64,000 bases of DNA from UBA4742 sp002403895 (GCA_036823295.1 DAISGD010000005.1:1-64000), one strand, 5' to 3'; numbered from the stretch's first letter, positions 1 through 9,863 are shown. Notes: generated by a model from the letters alone, not told the origin. Translations and numbers: made by a program.

Positions 1-226
1 CGCCGTGGAAGAACAGCACGGCCAGCACGGCCATCGCCCTCAGCCCGTCCAACGCCGGCAGGTACCCCAATTTGCCGGAGCTGCTGTCCGCGGCCGACGG
101 AGCCTGCGGCGTGGCCGGCGGGACGGCCGAGGGCGCGGACTCAGGCGTGTCGAGGAGATCAGCGCGGTCGGGCAGGACTGACGTCGCCGACAAGTCGGTG
201 AGTGGACGCGGCTCGGAGACCGTCAT
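1..226 (-). CDS. Acyltransferase-3 (OafA/YrhL-type) membrane protein, N-terminal part
   Basis: First 75 codons of a gene that runs off the left edge. A Pro/Ala/Ser-rich leader of about 50 residues is followed by YLPALDGLRAMAVLAVLFFH, the hallmark first membrane helix of the acyltransferase-3 family (Y-x-P-x-L-D-G-L-R). Family members are multi-spanning membrane enzymes that O-acylate sugars, peptidoglycan, antibiotics or lipids; the acceptor cannot be told from this fragment. The ATG at 226 is the first start codon upstream of the motif in this frame. The gene diverges from the acyl-CoA dehydrogenase at 487 across a 260-base gap in which I see no other feature. Confidence 0.85.
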   Translation of the reverse strand, partial: MTVSEPRPLTDLSATSVLPDRADLLDTPESAPSAVPPATPQAPSAADSSSGKLGYLPALDGLRAMAVLAVLFFHG

Positions 227-486
227 GTGGCCACCGATTTTGTGGTCATCGACCCCTCGCAATCGCGCGCGTCCCGCCTCCCATGCGAAACCTGGAAACC
301 GGAAACGGTAGCAGAACTGCGTCACAAGCCGTACGTCAGGGCCCCAGGTGAGGATCCAGGGATCGGTGCGGCGTGGTGCGGGATGGACCCGTGCGCCGAG
401 GCCCGAATCGATCGGCAGGGAGTGGTTCCCCTACCGTGTACCGGTCCGAGAGCATGCGGCCGCACGCCGCTCGCGGGGAGGATCCC

Positions 487-1725
487 ATGTACCAGTGGAG
501 TGATGAGCAGCTGATGGTGCGAAACGCCATCCGTCAGTTCGTCGAAGCCGAGATCAAGCCCAACCTCGAAGAGCTGGAGCATGGGGACACACCGCCCTAT
601 GACATCCTGCGCAAGCTGTTCTCGACCTTCGGCATGGATGCCATGGCCCGCGACCGCTTCAAGCGCCAGATCGAGTTCGAGAAGCTGGTGGCCGACGCCG
701 AGGCCCAGGGCGAGCCCCCGCCCGAGCGGCCCAAACGGGAAGGGGGCAGCGACAACTCGCTGACCATGATCCCCATCATCGAGCTGTGCCGCTACTGCCC
801 CGGCATGGTCACCGCCATGGGGGTGAGCGTGGGGCTCACGGCGGCGGCCATCAGTTCCAAGGGCACCATCGAGCAGAAGGAGCGGTGGGTCCCCGAGTTG
901 TTGACCATGGAGAAGGTCGGCGCCTGGGCCATCACCGAGCCGAACTCCGGGTCGGACGCGTTCGGTTCGATGCTGTCCACGGCCCGGCGCGACGGCGACG
1001 AGTACCTGCTCAACGGATCGAAGACGTTCATCACCAACGGTCCCTACGCCGACACCATCGTGTTCATCTGCAAGCTCGACGAAGGCAACGACCCAGCCGA
1101 GCGCAAGATCTTGAGCTTCGTGCTCGATTCGGGCATGCCCGGCCTCGAGCAGTCCAAGCCATTGCGCAAGATGGGCATGCACTCGTCGCCGACCGGCGAG
1201 CTGTTCCTGAACGACGTGCGAGTGGGCATCGACCGGCTCATCGGCGGGACCGAGGATGTGAAGGCCGGCGGCCGGGCCGGGGCCAAGGACACGTTCCAAA
1301 TGGAGCGCTCCGGCGTGGCCGCCATGGCCCTGGGCATCATCGAGCAGTGCCTGGAGCTGAGCGTGGAGTACGCCAAGAACCGGGTGCAGTTCGGCCATCC
1401 CATCGGGGACTTCCAGCTCATCCAGTTGAAGCTGGCCAAGATGGAGGTGGCCCGGCTCAACGTGCAGAACCTCGTGTTCCGCACTCTGGAGATGAGCGCG
1501 GCCGGCGAGAGCCTCACCCTCGCCGAGGCCTCGGCCATGAAGCTCTACAGCGCCCAGTCGGCCATGGAGGTCGCCCTCGAGGCAGTCCAGGTCTTCGGGG
1601 GCAACGGCTACATGAGCGAGTTCCAGGTCGAGCAGTTGGCCCGAGACGCCAAGGTGCTGCAGATCTACGCCGGCACCGATGAGCAACAGGTGATCGCCAT
1701 CGCCAAGGATCTCCTGCGCCGCTAG
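487..1725 (+). CDS. Acyl-CoA dehydrogenase family protein
   Basis: 412-residue flavoenzyme of the acyl-CoA dehydrogenase family, which oxidises acyl-CoA thioesters to 2-enoyl-CoA with FAD. Visible family landmarks are the AWAITEPNSGSDAFGSM substrate/FAD loop, GSKTFITNG, and the C-terminal GGNGYMSEFQVEQLARDAKV. At the site of the medium-chain catalytic Glu (YEGT) it has YAGT; the likely base is instead Glu273 in MERSG on helix G, as in the isovaleryl- and long-chain subgroups. Residues about 60-95 carry a charged insertion rich in Pro, Glu and Arg. The ATG at 487 is chosen because GGGGAGG lies just upstream; the frame is open further but without a good start. Substrate is unknown. Confidence 0.9.
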   Translation: MYQWSDEQLMVRNAIRQFVEAEIKPNLEELEHGDTPPYDILRKLFSTFGMDAMARDRFKRQIEFEKLVADAEAQGEPPPERPKREGGSDNSLTMIPIIELCRYCPGMVTAMGVSVGLTAAAISSKGTIEQKERWVPELLTMEKVGAWAITEPNSGSDAFGSMLSTARRDGDEYLLNGSKTFITNGPYADTIVFICKLDEGNDPAERKILSFVLDSGMPGLEQSKPLRKMGMHSSPTGELFLNDVRVGIDRLIGGTEDVKAGGRAGAKDTFQMERSGVAAMALGIIEQCLELSVEYAKNRVQFGHPIGDFQLIQLKLAKMEVARLNVQNLVFRTLEMSAAGESLTLAEASAMKLYSAQSAMEVALEAVQVFGGNGYMSEFQVEQLARDAKVLQIYAGTDEQQVIAIAKDLLRR

Positions 1726-1753
1726 CAGCTCCGCTTACCGCCGCGGCCACCGG

Positions 1754-2584
1754 TCACGACGTCGCGTCGAGGCGGAAGCCGTCGCCCTGATGGCTGACGA
1801 CGCCCCCACCCGGCCCCCCCAGCAGCGTGGCCACGAGCAGGCCGGCGTGATCAGCCAGCTCGCCCAGCAGGCGGCGGCGGGTCACCTCGGCCAGGGCCGG
1901 GTCGTTGTCGGCGGACCGGGAGGGATCGCCCACCTGGAGCGGCGACAGGATCAGGTGGCCGGGAACGAGGGCGAGTGCCCCGGCGCTGGCGATCCGCACC
2001 GCCAGGTGCCCGTCAGCGTGGCCGGGCGCGGACTCGACGGAGACTCCGGGCGCCAGCTCCACCGGGAGGTCAGACGGGTCGACGGGATCGAGCACACCGG
2101 CCGTCACTAGATCGGCCAGCCCGGCCGCCTCGGGGAGACCCCCGCCGTCACGCCAGCGGTCGACGTCGGCCCGGGGGAACAGGTAGCGGGCACGCGGGAA
2201 AGTCGGGGCCCAGGTCCTGGTCGCCGAGGGGTCGGCATCGATCGTCGGTCGGGTGTTCCAGCCGAACCCGTCGATGTGGGTGTTGACCACGAGGTCGACT
2301 CGCCCGGCCGGGAACCCGGCATCAGCCAGCCGCCCGAGCAGGCCCTCGACCCGCTCGTGGGCGTGGGGTGAGGTGCGGGGCTGATCGTTGACCAGCCACG
2401 GGTCGACGACGATGCGCCGCTCGCCGGACGCGATGGCGACGGCGCTGAACGCGAGCCGGACCTGGTCGGGCGACGGGGCGAAGTCGGGAATGGCCCACGC
2501 CGGGACCTCACCGTCAGCGGGGAGGTCCACCTCGACATCGGCGATCCGCACCAGGGTCACGTCGCCCACCTGCCAGCGCTGCAT
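1754..2584 (-). CDS. Metallo-beta-lactamase-fold protein with a degenerate metal motif
   Basis: 276-residue protein resembling the MBL-fold hydrolases related to lactonases. The late landmarks are present: SAPGHADGHLAV (residues about 187-198, normally PGHTPGH) and PGHLILSPLQ. However the usual THxHxDHxGWN metal motif reads VNTHIDGFGWNT, which keeps the first His and GWN but lacks the second His and the DH pair. The enzyme is therefore probably not a normal dinuclear zinc hydrolase; it may bind one metal or have lost activity. It is convergent with the upstream acyl-CoA dehydrogenase, 28 bases away. No function is assigned. Confidence 0.7.
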   Translation of the reverse strand: MQRWQVGDVTLVRIADVEVDLPADGEVPAWAIPDFAPSPDQVRLAFSAVAIASGERRIVVDPWLVNDQPRTSPHAHERVEGLLGRLADAGFPAGRVDLVVNTHIDGFGWNTRPTIDADPSATRTWAPTFPRARYLFPRADVDRWRDGGGLPEAAGLADLVTAGVLDPVDPSDLPVELAPGVSVESAPGHADGHLAVRIASAGALALVPGHLILSPLQVGDPSRSADNDPALAEVTRRRLLGELADHAGLLVATLLGGPGGGVVSHQGDGFRLDATS

Positions 2585-2669
2585 GGCGCCAGTGTGCCCA
2601 GTGCCGGCACGGACCGCTCACCATTTCAGCGTCGGTCCTCGGCTAGAAACGGGGGACAGGGGGAAGCGG

Positions 2670-3086
2670 ATGCCGATCTGGATCTGTCCTGACTGCCGGC
2701 GGCAGTTCGGGAAGCGAAACCAGTCCCACGAATGTGCCCCGGCGATGTCGATCGAGGAGTACTTCTCCACTGGTCCGGAGCGGGAGCGCCCCATCTTCGA
2801 GGTCGTCCTGGCCCACCTCGAATCGCTGGGCCCGGTTGTGGTCGAGCCGGTCTCGGTGGGGATCTTCCTGAAGCGGACGCGCACGTTCGCGGAACTGCGG
2901 CCCATGGTCAACTGGGTGGCGCTCTCGTTCGCGCTGTCCCACGAGGTCCACCACGGTCGGATCGCGCGGAAGATGAAGGGCTCGAGCACCCGCATCCATC
3001 ACGTGGTCAACCTGCGCGGGCCCGACGAGGTCGATGATCAGGTCAGGGACTGGCTGACCGAGGCCTATCTCGACGCCCCGGAATGA
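2670..3086 (+). CDS. DUF5655 domain-containing protein
   Basis: Small 138-residue protein. It opens with a zinc-ribbon-like segment (CPDCRRQFGKRNQSHEC, residues 5-21) and continues with a DUF5655 domain, recognisable by the segments EPVSVGIFLKRTRTFAELRP and LRGPDEVDDQVRDWLTEAY near the C terminus. The family is common in actinobacteria and has no established role. The ATG at 2670 is preceded by a strong purine run (GGGGGAAGCGG). It is divergent from the MBL-fold gene and ends 7 bases before the end of the convergent acyl-CoA dehydrogenase. Confidence 0.75.
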   Translation: MPIWICPDCRRQFGKRNQSHECAPAMSIEEYFSTGPERERPIFEVVLAHLESLGPVVVEPVSVGIFLKRTRTFAELRPMVNWVALSFALSHEVHHGRIARKMKGSSTRIHHVVNLRGPDEVDDQVRDWLTEAYLDAPE

Positions 3087-3093
3087 TCCGACT

Positions 3094-4242
<1,149 letters not shown>

Positions 4243-4299
4243 GGGGGCCGAGGTTAGTGCCGCGCGGCGGATGCTGGCCGACGGACTACGCTGGTTTTC

Positions 4300-4390
4300 G
4301 AACACGGGAGCCCGTTGTCGGGCTGAGAGGGAGGCTGCATCCTCCGACCGTTATGACCTGATCCGGGTAATGCCGGCGCAGGGAGGCTTC
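4300..4390 (+). promoter_or_regulatory. TPP riboswitch (THI element)
   Basis: Conserved thi-box landmarks are readable in order: GGGCTGAGAGG near 4319, then GACCTGATCCGGGTAATG near 4346, then GCCGGCGCAGGGA near 4372. This is the aptamer that binds thiamine pyrophosphate and shuts down expression. It lies about 65 bases upstream of the thiN start, in the leader of the thiamine operon. Boundaries are approximate. I cannot see a clear intrinsic terminator between aptamer and start codon, so control of translation initiation is the more likely mode. Confidence 0.95.
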
Positions 4391-4454
4391 GTCACCGTCT
4401 CTACGTGTTCGTCGGCGGAATCCCGTCGACCACCTGGACCCGCCGAGCGAGACG

Positions 4455-5156
4455 ATGACCGACACCACCGAGCCGACGAATGCGTCCGGAGCGTTCGCGC
4501 CCGGCTCGACGGTCGTGGTGGTGACCGGCGGCGACCAGCTGCCTGATGGGGTGGCGGGTCTGTTGCCGGGAGGATCGTTTGTCATCGCCGCCGATTCGGG
4601 GATCGACCACGCCGCCCGGCTGGGCTGGACGGTTGACCTGGCCATCGGGGACTTCGACTCGGTGACTCCCGCCGGGTTGCTGGCGGTGACCGAGGCTGGG
4701 GCCCGTATCGAGCGGCACCCCCGAGCCAAGGACGCCACCGACCTGGAGCTGGCCCTCGACGCAGCCCGGGCCCGCAGGCCCGATGAGATCGTGGTGGTGG
4801 GCGGCCACGGCGGGCGGCTCGATCACCTGCTGGCCGGCGTGTTGCTGCTGACCCATGAGGCGTACGCGGACGTGACCATCCGAGCCGTCACCGGCCACGC
4901 CCGCCTCTACATCGTGCGCTCGACGGTGGAGGTAGCGGGCACCCCGGGCGACGTGCTCACGCTGCTGGCTGTCGGCGGACCGGCTCACGGGGTGAGCACC
5001 GAGGGGCTGCGCTACCCGCTGGCCGGCGAGACCCTCACGCCCGGCTCGACCCGGGGGGTGAGCAACGAGTTCACCTCCCCGGTGGCCGCCATCTCGCTCA
5101 CCTCCGGCGTACTGCTCGCCGTCGTGCCCACCGTTGCTCAACCGACCATCCCCTGA
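4455..5156 (+). CDS. thiN: Thiamine pyrophosphokinase
   Basis: 233-residue enzyme that transfers pyrophosphate from ATP to thiamine to make TPP. Family motifs are in place: AADSGIDHA (about residue 47), GDFDSVT, HPRAKDATDLELAL with the substrate-binding Asp residues, and GGHGGRLDHLLAG. The C-terminal half carries the beta-sandwich thiamine-binding domain. First gene behind the TPP riboswitch, followed 14 bases later by the importer's binding protein, so import and activation of thiamine are co-regulated. No thiamine biosynthesis gene is in the operon, which suggests a salvage-based supply, though biosynthesis genes could lie elsewhere. Confidence 0.92.
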   Translation: MTDTTEPTNASGAFAPGSTVVVVTGGDQLPDGVAGLLPGGSFVIAADSGIDHAARLGWTVDLAIGDFDSVTPAGLLAVTEAGARIERHPRAKDATDLELALDAARARRPDEIVVVGGHGGRLDHLLAGVLLLTHEAYADVTIRAVTGHARLYIVRSTVEVAGTPGDVLTLLAVGGPAHGVSTEGLRYPLAGETLTPGSTRGVSNEFTSPVAAISLTSGVLLAVVPTVAQPTIP

Positions 5157-5170
5157 ACCTGGAGTCCCCC

Positions 5171-6256
5171 ATGCCTTGCTTTCCGTCCCGTCGTGTCCTG
5201 ATCGTTCTCGGGGTGACCCTCGGCCTGCTGGCTGCCGCCTGCGGCAGCTCGGCATCCACCGGCCCGGCCCCGGCCACCACCGAGGCGGTGGGAGGCACCC
5301 TGCGGGTCATCACCCACGATTCGTTCGTGGTCTCCGACGCCGTGCTCGCCCAGTTCGAGGCCCAGTCCGGGGTCAAGGTCGAGATCGTCAAGAGTGGCGA
5401 TGCCGGTGAGGAGGTGAGCAAAGCGATCCTGACCAAGGACAACCCCGACGGCGACGTGCTCTACGGCATCGACAACAACCTCGTCAGCAAGGCCTACGAC
5501 AGCGGCCTGTTCGACCCCTACGAGTCGTCGGGCCTGACCACTGTCGATGCCGCCTACCAGCTCGACGACCAACACCGGGTCACGCCGATCGACCACGCCG
5601 ACGTGTGCCTCAACTACGACGTGGCCTGGTTCGCCCACAAAGGCATCGCCCCACCCCAGTCGTTCGACGATCTGATCAAGCCGGAGTACAAAGGCCTGCT
5701 CGTCACCGAGAACGCAGCGACATCGACGCCCGGCTTGGCCTTCCTCCTGGCCACGGTGGCCACTTACGGCCAGGACGGGTGGCAGGCCTACTGGCAGCAG
5801 TTGAAAGCCAACGGCGTCGAGGTGGTCGACGGCTGGGAGCAGGCCTACAGCACCTCGTTCTCCGGTAGCGCCGGTAAGGGCGACAAGCCCATCGTCGTCT
5901 CCTACGGCACCAGCCCACCAGCGGAGGTCCTCGGGGCCGACCCCAAGCCGGCCATGGCGCCGACGGCCGTGGTTCCCACAACCTGCTTCCGTCAGATCGA
6001 GTTCGCCGGCGTCCTGGCCGGGGCCAAGCACGTCGCCAATGCCCACGCCTTCATCGACTTCCTGCTGTCGAAGGCGTTCCAGGAGGACATGCCCCTCAAC
6101 ATGTACGTCGAGCCGGTGAACCGTGACGCGGTCGAGCCGCCGGAGTTCACCCAGTACGCCACGGTGCCCGCCGAACCATTGAGCCTGCCTCCTGACCAGA
6201 TCAGTGCCAACCGGGATGCGTGGGTCACCGAGTGGACCAAAACCGTCCTCGGCTGA
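5171..6256 (+). CDS. thiB: Thiamine ABC transporter substrate-binding lipoprotein
   Basis: 361-residue extracytoplasmic binding protein of the TbpA/ThiB type. The N terminus is a lipoprotein signal peptide with lipobox LLAAACG, placing Cys20-Cys22 as the lipidated position. The mature part begins with GGTLRVITHDSFVVSD, typical of ThiB, and contains DGDVLYGIDNNLVSKA and VSYGTSPPAEV. An SD sequence (GGAGT) lies 6-10 bases before the ATG. Second gene of the TPP-riboswitch operon; its last codons overlap the start of the permease gene, indicating translational coupling. Confidence 0.92.
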   Translation: MPCFPSRRVLIVLGVTLGLLAAACGSSASTGPAPATTEAVGGTLRVITHDSFVVSDAVLAQFEAQSGVKVEIVKSGDAGEEVSKAILTKDNPDGDVLYGIDNNLVSKAYDSGLFDPYESSGLTTVDAAYQLDDQHRVTPIDHADVCLNYDVAWFAHKGIAPPQSFDDLIKPEYKGLLVTENAATSTPGLAFLLATVATYGQDGWQAYWQQLKANGVEVVDGWEQAYSTSFSGSAGKGDKPIVVSYGTSPPAEVLGADPKPAMAPTAVVPTTCFRQIEFAGVLAGAKHVANAHAFIDFLLSKAFQEDMPLNMYVEPVNRDAVEPPEFTQYATVPAEPLSLPPDQISANRDAWVTEWTKTVLG

Positions 6257-7962
6257 GCGCCGTCGCGCCGTCGCCGTCACGACCCGGCCGCCCATCGGGT
6301 TGGTCGTGGTCGTGGGGGTGGGTGGGCTTCGTGGTGCCGCTGGCCTTCCTCGGATTGTTCTTCGCCTATCCGGTCGGCGCCATCGTGGTGCGCGGATTGC
6401 GGCCCGACGGGCACTGGCAACTCGGCGTGTTCGGCGATGTCTTGAGGGACCCCTACCAACGGCGCATTGCGTGGTTCAGCCTGTGGCAGGCGGCGGCCTC
6501 GACGGTGCTGACGATGGTGGTGGCCATGCCTATGGCTGCGCTCTTCGCCCGCTTCGAGTTCCGGGGGCGGCGGGTGCTGTGGTCGCTCCTCTTGGTGCCT
6601 TTCGTGCTGCCCACGGTGGTGGTGGGGGCGGCCTTCCTGGCTCTGGTCGGCCCCAAGGGGACGACCGGCGTCGACCTGCACGGCACCATCGGGCTGGTGC
6701 TCATCGCCCACGTGTTCTTCAACGTGGCCGTCGTGGTCCGGACCGTCGGCGGGTTGTGGGGCAACCTGGATCCCTCCCTCGAAGAGGCGGCCCGCACCCT
6801 GGGGGCGTCGCGGTGGAAGGCCTTTCGCGAGGTCACGCTTCCGCTGCTGCGCCCGGCCATCGCCGCGGCGTCGTCCATCGTGTTCCTGTTCTGCTTCACC
6901 TCGTTCGGGGTCGTCCTGTTGCTGGGCGGGCCGCGGGCCCGCACGTTGGAGGTCGAGATCTACGACCAGACGGCCCGGTTCCTGCGCCTCGACATCGCGG
7001 CGGTGCTGGCCATCGTGCAACTCGTCGGGGTGGGGCTGGCCCTGGTGCTGTACGCCCGATACCAGCAGCGGCGCTCCGTCCAGCAGGCGCTGCGCCCCCG
7101 TAGCGAGGTGGCCCATGCCCCCCGCACGACGGGCGAGCGGCTGTTCGTGGCGTCGGTCCTGACCGGGATGGCCGTGGGCTTGGGAGCACCACTGGCCGTG
7201 CTGGTCTGGCGGTCGTTCGCCACCGGGGGCACCCCCACCTTGCGCTACTGGCAGGCGCTCGGAGCGAGCCCGCGGGGCGGCACCTTGTTCGTGTCCCCCT
7301 GGTCGGCGGTGGGCAACTCTCTGGCCGCGGCGGCGGTGGCCACCGTGGTGGCGGTGACCGTCGGTGGCCTGGCCGCCTGGGCGTTGGCCCGGCCCCGCCG
7401 AGCGAGTCGGGGGCGCGGCCTCGGGTCGGTCGGGAACGCCGGCCGGGCCTCGTTCGATGCGGTGCTCATGTTGCCGCTGGCCACCTCCGCCGTCACGGTG
7501 GGCTTCGGCTTCCTCATCGCCTTGGACAAGCCGCCGGTGGACCTGCGCGACTCGTGGTGGCTGGTGCCCCTGGCCCAGGCCACGGTGGCGGTGCCCTTCG
7601 TGATCCGCATCCTGGTGCCGGTGCTGCGCTCCATCGACGGCGAGTTGCGGGAGGCAGCCGCCGTGCTCGGGGCGTCGCCGGCGCAGACATGGCGGGAGGT
7701 CGATCTGCCCATCGTGTTCCGCGCCCTGCTGGTGAGTGCCGGGTTCGCCTTCGCCATTTCGTTGGGTGAGTTCGGGGCCACGGTGTTCCTGGCCCGGCCC
7801 GATCGTCCCACCGTTCCGGTGGCCATCTATCGGTTCCTCGGCCGACCGGGGGCCGTGAACCTGGGCCAGGGCATGGTGTTGGCCACCCTGCTCATGGCCG
7901 TCACGGCCACGGTGGTGCTGCTCATCGACCGCGTGCGGGTCGGTCAGCTGGGCGAGTTCTGA
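6220..7962 (+). CDS. thiP: Thiamine ABC transporter permease
   Basis: 580-residue double-length permease that forms the membrane channel for thiamine uptake. It has two homologous halves, each with about six membrane segments and an EAA loop that docks the ATPase: EEAARTLGASRWKAFREV in the first half and REAAAVLGASPAQTWREV in the second. This fused architecture is typical of ThiP and other iron/thiamine-type importers. The start is uncertain: GTG at 6220 or 6232 both lie inside the end of thiB. Its stop codon overlaps the thiQ start by one base (TGATG). Confidence 0.9.
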   Translation: MGHRVDQNRPRLSAVAPSPSRPGRPSGWSWSWGWVGFVVPLAFLGLFFAYPVGAIVVRGLRPDGHWQLGVFGDVLRDPYQRRIAWFSLWQAAASTVLTMVVAMPMAALFARFEFRGRRVLWSLLLVPFVLPTVVVGAAFLALVGPKGTTGVDLHGTIGLVLIAHVFFNVAVVVRTVGGLWGNLDPSLEEAARTLGASRWKAFREVTLPLLRPAIAAASSIVFLFCFTSFGVVLLLGGPRARTLEVEIYDQTARFLRLDIAAVLAIVQLVGVGLALVLYARYQQRRSVQQALRPRSEVAHAPRTTGERLFVASVLTGMAVGLGAPLAVLVWRSFATGGTPTLRYWQALGASPRGGTLFVSPWSAVGNSLAAAAVATVVAVTVGGLAAWALARPRRASRGRGLGSVGNAGRASFDAVLMLPLATSAVTVGFGFLIALDKPPVDLRDSWWLVPLAQATVAVPFVIRILVPVLRSIDGELREAAAVLGASPAQTWREVDLPIVFRALLVSAGFAFAISLGEFGATVFLARPDRPTVPVAIYRFLGRPGAVNLGQGMVLATLLMAVTATVVLLIDRVRVGQLGEF

Positions 7963-9053
7963 TGCTCGTGGTCCGGGGGCTGCGGGTGACGTACCCGGCA
8001 GCGGACGCCGCCGAGGGGCGAGTCAGCGTCCTCGACGAGTTGGACTTGGAGGTCGGCGACGGCGAGGTGGTGACGGTGCTGGGGCCGAGCGGGTGTGGCA
8101 AGTCCACCTTGCTGCGGGCCGTAGCGGGGCTGGTGGAGCCCGACGCCGGACAGATCGAGCTGGGCGGCCGCGATCTGACCGGCATGCCGCCCCATCGGCG
8201 CGGCATCGGGCTCATGTTCCAGGACTACGCGCTGTTCCCGCACCGCGACGTGGGCGACAACGTGGCCTTCGGGCTGCGCATGCGAGGTGACCGCGCCGCC
8301 GATCGCGACGCCCGGGTGGGCGAGCTGTTGGCGTTGGTGGGGTTGGGTGGCGCCGAGCGGCGAGCGGTATCCACCCTGTCGGGAGGGGAGCGCCAGCGGG
8401 TCGCCCTGGCCCGGGCGTTGGCGCCGAGTCCCGAGCTGTTGATGCTGGACGAGCCGCTGGGGGCGCTGGACCGCACCCTGCGCGATCGCTTGGTGGTCGA
8501 GCTGCGGGAGCTGTTCGCCGAGGTCGGGGTGGGGGTCCTGTACGTGACCCACGACCAGACCGAAGCGCTGGGCCTGGGCCATCGGGTGGTGGTGATGGAA
8601 GACGGGCGGGCGGCCCAGGTCGGGCCCCCGGCCGAGTTGTGGACGCGGCCGGCGACGCCGTTCGTGGCCCGCTTCTTGGGCTTCGCCAACCTGGTCGACG
8701 CCGAGGTGCGCCACGGGGTGGCCCAAGCCCCTTGGGGGCCGGTGCCGGCGGCGGGGATCGAGGACGGCCCGGTGGTGCTGCTGGTCCGACCCGAGGCCGT
8801 GACGTTGGGCCCCGAGGCGGAGGCGGGGGTGGGCCCGGTCGGGATGGCCAGGGTGGACGACGTCGTGTTCCAGGGCGGTCAGTGGCGAGTGGCGCTGCGC
8901 TTCGGTGATCTCAGCCTGGAGACCACCGTGGCGGGGGGTTGGAACGGGGCGGTGCGGCCGCCGATGGCGACCGGAGCCACGGTGTCGGTGCGGATCGACC
9001 CGGCCGGCGTCCACGCCCTCGGTCGCGGAGCCCGGCGTCGCTCAGGAGCGTGA
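7962..9053 (+). CDS. thiQ: Thiamine ABC transporter ATP-binding protein
   Basis: 363-residue ATPase of the importer. All nucleotide-binding motifs are intact: Walker A GPSGCGKST, Q-loop MFQDYALFPH, signature LSGGERQRVALARAL, Walker B LLMLDEPLGALD and the His switch THDQTEA. A TOBE-like C-terminal extension of about 120 residues makes it longer than E. coli ThiQ (about 230 residues) and more like the PotA/FbpC group, so it could in principle be named otherwise; the operon and riboswitch support thiamine. Its last 12 bases overlap the end of the convergent cupin gene. Confidence 0.88.
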   Translation: MLVVRGLRVTYPAADAAEGRVSVLDELDLEVGDGEVVTVLGPSGCGKSTLLRAVAGLVEPDAGQIELGGRDLTGMPPHRRGIGLMFQDYALFPHRDVGDNVAFGLRMRGDRAADRDARVGELLALVGLGGAERRAVSTLSGGERQRVALARALAPSPELLMLDEPLGALDRTLRDRLVVELRELFAEVGVGVLYVTHDQTEALGLGHRVVVMEDGRAAQVGPPAELWTRPATPFVARFLGFANLVDAEVRHGVAQAPWGPVPAAGIEDGPVVLLVRPEAVTLGPEAEAGVGPVGMARVDDVVFQGGQWRVALRFGDLSLETTVAGGWNGAVRPPMATGATVSVRIDPAGVHALGRGARRRSGA

Positions 9054-9599
9054 CGCCTGCCAGGCCTCGTTGGCCGCGCGGAACTGGCGCCGGGCGTCGT
9101 CGTAGTCGTAGGGCCGTTCCTCGACGGGCCCCGGACCCCATTGGCTGCGGGGCTGGTTCACGAAGTCGCCGCCGTAGATGTGGATGGCCCCGGTGGGACG
9201 GGTGCCCGGGTTGGTGACGCTGTGGATGGTGTCGTGGCCGAGCACGACGGTGTCCCCGGTGGTCAGCTGCTTGCCGCCCGATTCGGTCAGGGTGGGCAGG
9301 CCGGGGCCACTGCGCCGGTAGAACGCATTGTCCTCCTGGCCGGTGTAGATGCCGATGGCCGCCCACATTCGGTGGTCGTGGGGATAGAGCTCCATCTTCG
9401 GCGGCCACACCACGTGCAGGACGGTGAGGTCGTCGGCGTGGTGCAGGAGCGTGATCCCGGCCTCGGCGGGAGCCAGGGCCTCGGCGATCGCATCGGGGTT
9501 GGTCAGCGCCCGGGCCAGCACCTCCCGGATCGCCCGGCGGGGCTCGGTGTCGGCGCTGGCGTCCTGGCAGCGGGCGAGGAAGTCGTCGAGGTCGAACAT
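9042..9599 (-). CDS. Cysteine-dioxygenase-like cupin protein
   Basis: 185-residue double-stranded beta-helix protein. Metal-ligand candidates are arranged as in cysteine dioxygenase and mercaptopropionate dioxygenase relatives: YPHDHRMWAAIGIYTG (about residues 68-83), then Glu in QEDNAFYRR, then GHDTIHSVTNPG. It fits the uncharacterised family of predicted metal-dependent beta-helix enzymes (COG5553-like). An iron-dependent thiol dioxygenase activity is possible but not shown. The ATG at 9599 gives MFDLDDFLARC, a plausible N terminus; the upstream open frame looks non-coding. It is convergent with thiQ. Confidence 0.75.
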   Translation of the reverse strand: MFDLDDFLARCQDASADTEPRRAIREVLARALTNPDAIAEALAPAEAGITLLHHADDLTVLHVVWPPKMELYPHDHRMWAAIGIYTGQEDNAFYRRSGPGLPTLTESGGKQLTTGDTVVLGHDTIHSVTNPGTRPTGAIHIYGGDFVNQPRSQWGPGPVEERPYDYDDARRQFRAANEAWQASRS

Positions 9600-9716
9600 G
9601 GGTCCATCATGACGCCGACCGACCGCGAAATCGAGCGGCGTCGCCACCGCGGGGGCCACGCGCCCGGTGAGCGAAACCACCAGGTGCCCGGACGACCGAC
9701 GGCAGGGTTCCCGCCG

Positions 9717-9863
9717 GTGAAGATCCTGGTGACGACGCGACATCTGGCCACCGGGTCCACATCCGAAGGCACGTGCACGGTGAAGTTCGCCAACCTGCTA
9801 TCCGAGCGCGATCACGACGTCATCTGCCTGAACGGGAACGACTCGTGCCTCCCGGCCCGCTGA
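9717..9863 (+). pseudogene. N-terminal remnant of a glycosyltransferase-like gene
   Basis: A 48-codon open frame beginning GTG. Its product starts VKILVTTRHLATGSTSEGTC and continues VKFANLLSERDHDVICLNGN, which looks like the first beta-alpha-beta unit of a GT-B glycosyltransferase (a hydrophobic strand, then the R-x-H-D-V pattern). The frame stops at 9863, about 300 codons short of a normal enzyme, and I find no continuation in other frames. It is probably a truncated relic. No strong ribosome-binding site precedes it. A chance ORF cannot be excluded. Confidence 0.35.

Noticed and set aside
227..486. RNA gene or small ORF in the gap before the first acyl-CoA dehydrogenase
   Set aside because: No tRNA-like or riboswitch-like landmarks; short open frames here lack ribosome-binding sites and protein-like composition.
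4243..4305. Upstream 21-codon extension of the acyl-CoA dehydrogenase
   Set aside because: It would place the start inside the TPP riboswitch of the divergent operon; the ATG at 4242 gives a normal family N terminus.
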